Shown piece after piece: positions 42,718 to 49,559 of a stretch of DNA of 49,559 nt. How positions within the stretch are numbered: the stretch's first letter is position 1; each line of letters starts with the position of its first letter. This stretch comes from an uncultured Granulosicoccaceae bacterium (GTDB lineage Bacteria; Pseudomonadota; Gammaproteobacteria; Granulosicoccales; Granulosicoccaceae): positions 1-49,559 of the forward strand of contig CALISD010000019.1 in the NCBI GenBank assembly GCA_938041955.1. The letters run 5' to 3'. The notes under the pieces are model-generated. The model searched no databases, was not told where the DNA came from, and was given only the letters and a program-made list of their open reading frames with translations. Position numbers and translations under genes: made by a program.

Positions 42718-43455
42718 ATGACAGAAATGACCGACAATATCGTGCATTTGGACCATCTGAAGTTTGCCTGGCCCGGTGCTGATACTTTGGTATTGGACAT
42801 TCCAGAGTTTGCGATGGGGCGTGCAGAGCGGGTGTTTCTAAAAGGCCCGTCAGGTTCTGGAAAGACTACGTTACTCAGTATCATTGCGGCGGTGCTCTCT
42901 CCACAATCAGGCAGCGTTGTGGTGGATGGAGTATCGCTTGGAGATCTTCGCAGCGGACAGAAAGATCAGTTTCGTGTTGATCGAATCGGGCTGGTGTTCC
43001 AGCAGTTCAACTTGCTGCCTTTTCTCTCTGTGCGTGACAACATCACACTGCCTTGTCAGTTTTCGAAACGCAGGCGTGCCGTGGCGCTGAATGCAGGGCG
43101 TTCATTGGACGATGAGGTTGATCGGCTCTTGAGTGCCATGCATTTAAAGCCCTCTGAAGTACAACACAAGCGGGTTACCGATTTAAGTGTAGGGCAACAA
43201 CAACGTGTGGCTGTTGCCAGGGCCTTGATTGGGCGACCTGCGCTGGTCATCGCTGACGAACCCACTTCGGCCTTGGATAGCGATACGCGTCAGGCGTTTA
43301 TTGATCTGCTGTTTGCCGAAGTCAACGCGGCGGGCAGCGCGTTATTGTTTGTCAGTCATGATGCCTCTCTGGCCGGTGTTTTTGATCGTTGTATGGATTT
43401 AAGCGATATCAATGAAGCCGCAACAAGCTCTTCGCTACAAGGAGACTGGCTGTGA
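42718..43455 (+). CDS. ABC transporter ATP-binding protein of the zinc-uptake-like cluster (LolD/MacB type)
   Basis: This cytosolic ATPase has 245 residues. The frame is open from 42670, overlapping zrgA, but the ATG at 42718 (or 42727) starts the domain properly. Motifs: KGPSGSGKTTLLSII (Walker A), VFQQFNLLPFLSVRDNI (Q-loop), LSVGQQQRVAVARAL (signature, with Val for the usual Gly), LVIADEPTSALD (Walker B) and VSHDAS. It overlaps the permease start by four bases. Its class (LolD/MacB/FtsE type) differs from the ZnuC class, as in zrg operons. Confidence 0.87.
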   Translation: MTEMTDNIVHLDHLKFAWPGADTLVLDIPEFAMGRAERVFLKGPSGSGKTTLLSIIAAVLSPQSGSVVVDGVSLGDLRSGQKDQFRVDRIGLVFQQFNLLPFLSVRDNITLPCQFSKRRRAVALNAGRSLDDEVDRLLSAMHLKPSEVQHKRVTDLSVGQQQRVAVARALIGRPALVIADEPTSALDSDTRQAFIDLLFAEVNAAGSALLFVSHDASLAGVFDRCMDLSDINEAATSSSLQGDWL

Positions 43456-44705
43456 TCGGTATTGCGTGGAAAAGCATTCGCAATCGTTGGCCCACGGCAT
43501 TGCTGGCGGTATTAGCGATTTCCATGAGTGTGGCGTTAATTCTCACCGTCGAAAAAGTAAGGCGTGATGCACGCGATAGTTTTACTCAAACGGTGTCTGG
43601 CACAGACTTGATTGTTGGTGCTCGCAGTGGCGCAATTCAGCTACTGCTGTATTCGGTTTTCCGGATTGGTAATGCGACAAATAACGTGAGTTGGGAAAGT
43701 ATTGAGGAAATTCGAAGACGCCCTGCGGTAGATTGGCTGATACCGTTATCACTGGGTGACTCACATGCCGGCTTTAGAGTGCTCGGTACGAATGAAGATT
43801 ACTTTACCCATTACCGGTATGGGAAAAAGCAGCCTCTACAGCTTGACGGTGGTGAGATCTTCACAGACGTTTTCGATGCAGTAATCGGTAGTCAGGTAGC
43901 AAAGGAACTCGGTTACGTTATTGGTCAAAGTATCGTCGTCGCACACGGCACTGGAAGCGTGGCGCTGGTGGCGCATGAGCGGCAACCTTTCAAGGTAAGT
44001 GGAATTCTGCGTCCGACCGGCACACCGGTTGATCGTGCTATTCATGTTAGTCTGCAGGGAATTGAGGCAATGCATGTGGATTGGAAAAACGGCGCTAGTG
44101 TTAAGGGAGAAGGCACTGACGCCGACACCATACGCGCCATGGAACTTCAACCGGATGCAGTCACCGCCGCCCTGGTTGGCCTGAAGTCCAGGTCCATGGT
44201 ATTTCGGGAGCAACGCGCTATCAATACCTATCGCGCAGAGCCATTGCTAGCGGTATTGCCGGGTGTCGCACTGCAGGAACTTTGGGGGCTTGTGAGTGTC
44301 GCAGAGAAAGCGCTACTGATTGTCTCTGTCTGTGTTGTGGTTGCTGGACTGGTGAACCTGATTTCAGTATTACTCGCCGGACTCAACGAGCGTCGGCGGG
44401 AAATGGCAGTATTACGATCTGCCGGTGCGCGGCCGATACATGTCTTTTTACTGCTGTGTATTGAATCATCTGTATTGACTGCAGGGGGAATACTGCTGGG
44501 GTTGCTTCTGCACTATGGTCTGGTCGGCGCCGGATCTGTATATATGCAAAACAAGTTTGGTGTCTCAATAGGAATTACCCTTCCTGACAGTACAGATTTG
44601 AAAATACTGGTAGCCATTGCAGTGGCCGGAGTGGTGGCTGGTACCTTGCCTGCTTTGCAGGCTTATCGAAATTCACTTACTGATGGTCTTTCCCAACGAC
44701 TTTAA
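43452..44705 (+). CDS. FtsX/MacB-type ABC transporter permease of the zinc-uptake-like cluster
   Basis: This inner-membrane permease of 417 residues starts with GTG overlapping the ATPase stop as GTGA. It has the MacB/FtsX topology: one N-terminal helix (ALLAVLAISMSVALILTV), a large periplasmic domain (about 40-270), then three C-terminal helices (KALLIVSVCVVVAGLVNLISVLLAG, FLLLCIESSVLTAGGILLGLLL and LVAIAVAGVVAGTLPALQA). The conserved ERRREMAVLRSAGARP motif is the coupling region. The fold suits extraction or transfer of a periplasmic ligand more than channel-type import. Confidence 0.87.
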   Translation: MIGIAWKSIRNRWPTALLAVLAISMSVALILTVEKVRRDARDSFTQTVSGTDLIVGARSGAIQLLLYSVFRIGNATNNVSWESIEEIRRRPAVDWLIPLSLGDSHAGFRVLGTNEDYFTHYRYGKKQPLQLDGGEIFTDVFDAVIGSQVAKELGYVIGQSIVVAHGTGSVALVAHERQPFKVSGILRPTGTPVDRAIHVSLQGIEAMHVDWKNGASVKGEGTDADTIRAMELQPDAVTAALVGLKSRSMVFREQRAINTYRAEPLLAVLPGVALQELWGLVSVAEKALLIVSVCVVVAGLVNLISVLLAGLNERRREMAVLRSAGARPIHVFLLLCIESSVLTAGGILLGLLLHYGLVGAGSVYMQNKFGVSIGITLPDSTDLKILVAIAVAGVVAGTLPALQAYRNSLTDGLSQRL

Positions 44706-44735
44706 TCCGGTACTTTTAACGGGAGTAATTGCATC

Positions 44736-45332
44736 ATGATATCCAGAAGAACCTTTGCGACGATCGTCGTCTTTGCGGGCATGTCAGTCACGTTCGCAGC
44801 GCAATCCGCATGGTGGTCATTTTCCAATAACGACGACAGCCAGCCCGTTGCCGAAGCAACAGAAATTCGGTGGGACGATCTTATTCCCGACGACTTCGTT
44901 CAGCCGGAAAATCCCTATATGGCTATGTCGCGCGAAGAAATCGACAAACTGATGGACGGTAGTGAAGAATCTATTGCCAGGCGAGCAGAGATTGACGCTG
45001 AGTTGAATTACGCGCCGGTTGTGCCGGAACTCGATGGAAAGCGGGTAAGAATACCGGCATACGTCACGCCGTTGGAATTCGAAGGTAGTTCGTTGATAAA
45101 GGAATTCCTGCTTGTGCCTTATGTCGGTGCCTGTATGCATACGCCGCCGCCACCTTCGAATCAGATCGTTCATGTTGAATCCCCCGAGCCTTTGAAGTTT
45201 CAGGGAATGAATGAACCCGTATGGGCGACAGGTATTATTCGTACGGATACAATTCAAAGTGAGCTGGCGGTGTCGGGCTACAGTTTAGAAGTTGAACGAC
45301 TCGAGCCTTATCGGGCACCACAAAACAGATAG
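44736..45332 (+). CDS. DUF3299 exported protein of the zinc-uptake-like cluster
   Basis: This 198-residue precursor has a signal peptide (RTFATIVVFAGMSVTFAAQSA). GGGAG-like GGGAGT is absent, but GGGAG is replaced by CGGGAG ending at 44722, giving a normal ribosome site before ATG 44736. DUF3299 landmarks are IRWDDLIPDDF, VRIPAYVTPLEFEG, and the strongly conserved GACMHTPPPPSNQIVHV, in which Cys, His and the Pro run may form a metal or haem site. It closes the cluster. Members of this family occur in zrg-type operons; the biochemical role is unknown to me. Confidence 0.8.
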   Translation: MISRRTFATIVVFAGMSVTFAAQSAWWSFSNNDDSQPVAEATEIRWDDLIPDDFVQPENPYMAMSREEIDKLMDGSEESIARRAEIDAELNYAPVVPELDGKRVRIPAYVTPLEFEGSSLIKEFLLVPYVGACMHTPPPPSNQIVHVESPEPLKFQGMNEPVWATGIIRTDTIQSELAVSGYSLEVERLEPYRAPQNR

Positions 45333-45481
45333 CGCAATGGATACTGACAATCGCCAGGTAGTGAGGGTGTTGCCTTTGTAATACTTGCGCTGACATCTAC
45401 AAGTTGTAGCGGTTACTGACTATCGGTACTTTACACCGGTAAAATTCCTGTGTTTCTTTTAGGTGCCTGTTTAAAAGTCTC

Positions 45482-46390
45482 TCAATCGCGAGCCTTCTGT
45501 TTTACAGATGTTAAGGGAATCAGCTTTTTTCGAAGTGGACTGCACAGAAAAATCGCCAGCAATACAATGGGCAACAGCCACTTTATTTTGTAGCTTGCAA
45601 CCTCAAAGATATAGCGTTTTTTCATGATGTCCCAGGTGCTGGAGAACTCAGTCATTTCCCCTCCCAGAATGTCTGCCAGCATGGTAGATTGATCCTTCAG
45701 GTAACCGGCATTCATAAACTGTCGGGTAATCAGCGAGTGCCTGGATTCAGCTGATAGCTTTTCGTTTGGGATAATTACGCCAAAGTCTGCATCAAGCAGG
45801 TAAGACGCATCATTTTCAGGCCGTACCTCTACCAATACATGGCCGCCCTCACTTAGATGATCTTTGTGAGGTGTAAATACCAGGATTGAATTTGGAATGT
45901 CGTTGTCCCAAAGAATTTGGGAGAGCATGTAGGCATGATCACCACAAATTCCGATGCCACGCTCAAGCGTTTTACGATAATTCGCAAAATGATACTTCAC
46001 TACTTCTGTATCTTTAAAGAGGTAGCTCATCAGATGCAGCCATATGTTTTCTCGCATAGGTACGCGTTGCGGATAGTAGTCAGGAGATGCCGTAAACCAG
46101 GTGTCTAAATGCCCGATAGACTGCTGAACAACGGTTGTTAATCTGAATGAAAATTCCAGATCGGTTTCCTGTTTGCGTCTTTTAATCTGCTCAAGTGTTT
46201 CGCTTATGTCTAACGAGATATCGTTTTCAAACTTAAAATCTGAGGAGGGAATGTTATCAACCAGTCGCATGGTTTTAATTTCGCCATAGAAGTTCAGGCC
46301 GAACAAAAAAATTGCCAACGCAGCGCAGACTGCGGCGAAGACGTTACTCAGTGCGAGCGACGAGTTTTCTGTGCGAATGGTGGAGGGCAT
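45482..46390 (-). CDS. Membrane-anchored transglutaminase-like protein
   Basis: This 302-residue protein has one helix near each end (SNVFAAVCAALAIFLFGLNF, and IKWLLPIVLLAIFLC followed by SPLRKKLIP), placing the middle domain outside the cytosol. The middle has a transglutaminase-like triad: Cys149 in GIGICGDHAYMLSQIL, His184 in GGHVLVEVRP and Asp200 or Asp202 in YLLDADFGV. Such folds act as proteases or acyl transferases. The ATG at 46388-46390 overlaps the stop codon of the radical SAM gene (TGATG), so the two are translationally coupled. A GTG one codon upstream is possible. Confidence 0.72.
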   Translation of the reverse strand: MPSTIRTENSSLALSNVFAAVCAALAIFLFGLNFYGEIKTMRLVDNIPSSDFKFENDISLDISETLEQIKRRKQETDLEFSFRLTTVVQQSIGHLDTWFTASPDYYPQRVPMRENIWLHLMSYLFKDTEVVKYHFANYRKTLERGIGICGDHAYMLSQILWDNDIPNSILVFTPHKDHLSEGGHVLVEVRPENDASYLLDADFGVIIPNEKLSAESRHSLITRQFMNAGYLKDQSTMLADILGGEMTEFSSTWDIMKKRYIFEVASYKIKWLLPIVLLAIFLCSPLRKKLIPLTSVKQKARD

Positions 46391-47562
46391 CACAGCGACG
46401 CTTCTGTTTTCATTTTCGCTGCAGTGCCTTTGAGTGGTCGCTGATGATTGATTTCGATGTCAATGAGTTTGCCTGAACCTTTGAGTGATTCCAGCCACGT
46501 TTCATCCCCGAGGTGCGACTCTTCACGCGCCCAGCCGTGGCGAATTTCACATTTCTCGCAGTACGAGAAATGTTTCTCTACCGCATCGTTGTTAACGGTC
46601 CGGCGTAGTTCGAGATATGTTGGCGAGTTAAAAGTCTCTTTCAACTCAGGACTACCTTCAGTGTATAAGGAGGGTAGGCGCATAGCCTCGAATGAACGAT
46701 AACATGGCATAACTTCGCCATTGGTATCAACCATCATAAAGCGCCACGGAAGATGGCAGTTTTCGGGGTGTGTTCTTTTGCGTTCCTCCGAGATTAGAGC
46801 CGGCAGTGATAGCTTCAAACCGGGGTACTCTTGCGCAACTTTTCGCGCTTGTTCTAAGCAGCGTTGCATCAGATCCTGGTGATAGTAGAGGCTGAGGTTT
46901 TTATCCATGGTAGTGGTTAGCGAAAGGTAGCCACATTCAATTCGATCAATTCCCATATCACCCCACATTCTTACCGCATCTGCGAGCTCCTCTATATTGG
47001 ATCTCATAAGAGCGTAACGGATGGTGATGAGCGGGTTTTTTTTACGTTGCTCGTCTCTTAGGCGTTGCACCATTTGAATGTTTTTCAAGATTTTCGCGAA
47101 ATCCGCATTGAGTCTTATGCCCTCGACTGTCTCGGCTTTACAACCATCTACTGAGAACCCGTGTTCAGAAACAAGATCTTCGGATATGAGTGCCTCTGCA
47201 ACGGAAGGTTTGACGATACTCCCGTTTGACAGAACCCAGGTGTATAAGCCATAGCGCTTTGCGATACGCAGAATCTCTGGCAACCCTGTGTGCAGGTACG
47301 GCTCGCCTCCAGAGCAGATGTCTAAACGGCTTGCCTTCGGGAACACCTGCTTTGCCATTCGCTCGAAGTTCTGGATAGATACGCGTTTAGCACCGGTTGG
47401 TGTTTCGTAGTCCTTGCAAAAGCTGCAGGCGAAGTTACACGCCTTTGTTAATACAACATCTACCACGACCGGACCGGACCAAAGTGATTGTCGTTGTAAC
47501 TTCAGTTCGAAATGGTTGACTAAGCTGTTAGCAGCTCCAAGCATACGATAAGCAGTTCTCAC
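46390..47562 (-). CDS. Radical SAM/SPASM-domain protein
   Basis: This 390-residue cytosolic enzyme has the AdoMet-binding cluster Cys42, Cys46 and Cys49 in KACNFACSFC and the GGEPYLH motif. The C-terminal part has further Cys in a SPASM arrangement: CHLPWRFMMVDTNGEVMPCY, then SYCEKCEIRHGW. SPASM proteins usually modify peptides or proteins, or act on small molecules. The start is GTG at 47560-47562, supported by TGGAGGA four bases upstream. It is the first gene of a two-gene unit with the transglutaminase-like protein. No precursor peptide gene with a convincing ribosome site was seen next to it. An IS1380 element ends about 134 bases upstream. Confidence 0.85.
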   Translation of the reverse strand: MRTAYRMLGAANSLVNHFELKLQRQSLWSGPVVVDVVLTKACNFACSFCKDYETPTGAKRVSIQNFERMAKQVFPKASRLDICSGGEPYLHTGLPEILRIAKRYGLYTWVLSNGSIVKPSVAEALISEDLVSEHGFSVDGCKAETVEGIRLNADFAKILKNIQMVQRLRDEQRKKNPLITIRYALMRSNIEELADAVRMWGDMGIDRIECGYLSLTTTMDKNLSLYYHQDLMQRCLEQARKVAQEYPGLKLSLPALISEERKRTHPENCHLPWRFMMVDTNGEVMPCYRSFEAMRLPSLYTEGSPELKETFNSPTYLELRRTVNNDAVEKHFSYCEKCEIRHGWAREESHLGDETWLESLKGSGKLIDIEINHQRPLKGTAAKMKTEASL

Positions 47563-47695
47563 TAGTTCCTCCAGGTAAATTCTTGCGGCTAGCCGCCGTA
47601 AGCCATGACATCATCAGAAGCCAATATGTTGTCGTAAAAGATAAAACGAGCTTCTTAAGACAAGCTACTTGTAAACCTTGCTAACCGTGTACTAG

Positions 47696-49390
47696 CCTGA
47701 TCTATTCATGAGATTTCCGGCAAAGGGAATAATAACTATAATTCGACAAACATTGGATCGTTTTGTAAAAGCGATGCACATACGAAGGCTTGGGGTATTG
47801 TGCAAGGTGGTTAAATCGGTCGAATTACCCGTTATCGACATCGATTTTTGGAGATATAGGCGAGTGTAAACCAGCAATGCTGTCGATTACTAGTATGCTT
47901 ATTTGTGTGATCAGTCTGGGGCGCTGAACTATCCGGAAACCGCTCCGAGCCGTCGTGCTATATGACACCAATCGCTGGCCCAGGGGGAGGAATCAGGTAA
48001 ATGCATAACCACTCGCCGAACGGTACACTTTATCCAAACCCCTATCTTCAATAGCCTCATCTGCAAAGTGCTGACCTGAGAATGCGCACACGATGTGTTA
48101 GCTGCTTGCAGTCGTAGTTCCTGTAGTAACACGTAGGCCGCTGCTGTAAGTAATGCCCTGAGTTGGTTTGCAAACAAACTCGTGCAACTGGTTCTGTCAA
48201 TATTCAATCCGTACTTCAATTCTTTGATTCTGTTTTCTATATTCGCCCGTTGACAATAGATTTTTTCATACACACTCTTTGGCACTCGTTTTATATTGGT
48301 GACAACGAAGCGAGGATTGTCTTTAGGCTCACGATTGGCATGTCTGAGAACCTCCGCTTTAAAAATGATTCGCCGTTGTCTACCCCAACTTCTTGCCTCG
48401 TACTCACATTCACCATAGCGAGTCGACGTCTGGCCACTGTGGTATGACTCCCACCGTACCTTATCCATCAATGGTTCTGCTATATCCTTTAATAGACTGT
48501 TTTTTCCCATTGCGACCACATACTCAACTCCTTCGTCGTCAAGTAAATCAAACACTTCTGCCGTCGCAAAGCCTGCGTCTAACCGAACCCGAATGATCGT
48601 GTCAGTGAACTCTTCTTTCAATCGTCTTATGGTGCGGCTCAACAACGCTACCGCCCCATGACAAGCAGACACGTCACCACGACGCAGCACATAGGCGAAT
48701 AAATACTGATCCGGCTCTTCATCAAATTGAATAAAGCACGCCATGGGAAGGTAACAATAATTGTTATAATGGGCGTTAAAAAAACTCATTTGCTGCTGTC
48801 CATACGTTGGATCATCTGTCGGATCCATGTCTATGGTGATGCGCTTGGGATTTACCCGCTCTTTATGTCGTGCGATAACCGTTTCTGCCAACGCATAACT
48901 CATCTTCACCAGACTGCGAGAATTGACAGTATTTTCGAAACGAGACAATGTCGGCTGCGACGCTATCGAAGCTCCAGTTACTGGATCTCGATCCAGTAAC
49001 TGCCGTTGCATCGGATCGTCAGAGAGTCTCTTCGCGTCGTTACAGTCTTCATAGCCACAGGCCAGTCCATATACTCGCTGGCGTATCAAATCTGACAACG
49101 AATGTCTGATCTTTCCCGTTTCACGCGAATCGGTAAGACATTGACTTAGTGCTTCGCTCAGATTGAGTTTTTTATCACACGCTTTGATCAACAATGCACC
49201 TCCATCGGAACTGCTATCTGGCTGATCAAACACAACGATCGTGGGCTTGCAAATCAGTTCTTCAAAAAGAACACTCTGTCGTGTGGTATCTTTGGTCATG
49301 AGGGTTTTTTTTGTGGTGGAATATCGTGTCGTAACGTCTTTCTAACACATTAAAACCCCTCAACTCCCTTACCCTCATGAATAATCCAGG
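47696..49390 (-). mobile_element. Complete IS1380-family insertion sequence (1695 bp)
   Basis: The ends are inverted repeats: the left end begins CCTGATCTATTCATGAG and the right end, read inward, CCTGGATTATTCATGAG (14 of 17 identical). Both sides are flanked by CTAG (47692-47695 and 49391-49394), a probable 4-bp target duplication. One transposase gene on the minus strand fills the element. It appears intact. Confidence 0.88.
47929..49299 (-). CDS. IS1380-family transposase
   Basis: This DDE transposase of 456 residues has the family pattern: an N-terminal region with LIRQRVYGLACGYEDCNDAKRL, first acidic region RITIDMDPTDDPTYG, second acidic residue in IRVRLDAGFA, and the C-terminal YCQRANIENRIKELK holding the catalytic Glu. 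The length is normal for the family and the frame is intact, so the element may be active. Transcription runs toward the radical SAM gene. Confidence 0.92.
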   Translation of the reverse strand: MTKDTTRQSVLFEELICKPTIVVFDQPDSSSDGGALLIKACDKKLNLSEALSQCLTDSRETGKIRHSLSDLIRQRVYGLACGYEDCNDAKRLSDDPMQRQLLDRDPVTGASIASQPTLSRFENTVNSRSLVKMSYALAETVIARHKERVNPKRITIDMDPTDDPTYGQQQMSFFNAHYNNYCYLPMACFIQFDEEPDQYLFAYVLRRGDVSACHGAVALLSRTIRRLKEEFTDTIIRVRLDAGFATAEVFDLLDDEGVEYVVAMGKNSLLKDIAEPLMDKVRWESYHSGQTSTRYGECEYEARSWGRQRRIIFKAEVLRHANREPKDNPRFVVTNIKRVPKSVYEKIYCQRANIENRIKELKYGLNIDRTSCTSLFANQLRALLTAAAYVLLQELRLQAANTSCAHSQVSTLQMRLLKIGVWIKCTVRRVVMHLPDSSPWASDWCHIARRLGAVSG

Positions 49391-49394
49391 CTAG

Positions 49395-49553
49395 TGGGCT
49401 GTTTGGAAAGTTCGGTAACACTTTATCTTCGCCACAGTAGCCTGTGCTGCGTTGGAAAAATTCGACGTAGGCCCTGCTATGCCTGCATTTTTCCGCCTTG
49501 CTCTGACGACTGTGGCTGTGAAAAGTTTGTTACCGAACTTCCCGCACAGCCCA
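49395..49553. mobile_element. MITE copy B (159 bp)
   Basis: Inverted copy of the element at 32640-32791. The left end reads TGGGCTGTTTGG then AAAGTTCGGTAACA; the right end is the reverse complement of TGGGCTGTGCGGG then AAGTTCGGTAACA. CTAG flanks both sides (49391-49394 and 49554-49557). It is non-coding. The left CTAG is also the right target duplication of the IS1380 element, so one of the two inserted at the edge of the other. Confidence 0.82.
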
Positions 49554-49559
49554 CTAGTT

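Noticed and set aside
47515..47625. 28-codon minus-strand ORF overlapping the start of the radical SAM gene as a candidate precursor peptide
   Set aside because: There is no ribosome site before its ATG codons, it overlaps the radical SAM gene out of frame, and its sequence lacks a typical leader/core layout.
1..49559. tRNA, rRNA genes, CRISPR arrays, prophage or defence islands
   Set aside because: No cloverleaf-like sequence with CCA or GTTCGA arm, no regularly spaced repeats, and no phage or defence proteins were found on reading both strands.

Overview
The window looks like chromosomal DNA of a marine, heterotrophic gammaproteobacterium. This is inferred from gene content and was not tested by search. 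It holds a taurine/sulfonate enzyme (Xsc), two trimethylamine-dehydrogenase-family flavoenzymes, a dimethylglycine/sarcosine-dehydrogenase-like protein, an arylsulfatase, a ZrgA-type zinc locus, a GlyGly-CTERM-like sorting signal and a YhhY-like acetyltransferase. I found no tRNA, rRNA, CRISPR array or phage module.

Layout. 1-2291: housekeeping genes on the plus strand (tail of an unknown gene, YhhY-like acetyltransferase, YafK/DpaA-like YkuD protein, sirtuin). 2438-4374: a minus-strand pair, a stand-alone CTP-synthase-type amidotransferase domain followed by an unusual fusion of the PolX N-terminal DNA-binding region to a DUF72 barrel. 4387-11043: a minus-strand BMP-type (purine/nucleoside class) ABC importer (ATPase, two permeases, binding protein) with a dpkA-like reductase between permease and binding protein, plus a non-coding stretch with repeated sequence. 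11396-13238: xsc with its own terminator. 13241-15146: a long non-coding stretch, a BON-domain protein and a small lipoprotein. 15449-19205: a divergent pair, a DMGDH-like flavoprotein and a Gfo/Idh/MocA oxidoreductase, separated by iterated GTTGCA motifs. 19526-21890: a secreted molybdopterin-oxidoreductase-like protein coupled to a hybrid histidine kinase. 22320-26507: two divergent TMADH-family enzymes with altered active sites. 26508-28563: an ABC-F ATPase preceded by a short leader ORF. 28999-32457: M48 peptidase lipoprotein, a Cys/Trp-repeat secreted protein and an acyl-CoA synthetase. 32640-32791: a MITE. 33012-39206: a 2064-residue multidomain secreted cytochrome protein that seems to join two exported proteins. 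39693-41321: arylsulfatase. 41559-45332: zinc-uptake-like cluster. 45482-47562: radical SAM/SPASM protein plus membrane transglutaminase-like protein. 47696-49390: a complete IS1380-family element abutting a second MITE copy (49395-49553).

How they fit together. Much of the window serves scavenging of small organic nitrogen and sulfur compounds (purine-like solutes, imino acids, sulfonates, methylated amines, sulfate esters) and of zinc. The observations most worth a second look are the 2064-residue protein with an internal GlyGly-CTERM-like signal followed by an internal lipobox, the PolX-N/DUF72 fusion with its atypical amidotransferase partner, the leader ORF before the ABC-F gene, the remodelled TMADH-family pair, the radical SAM/transglutaminase pair, and the MITE family with 4-bp YTAG target duplications.
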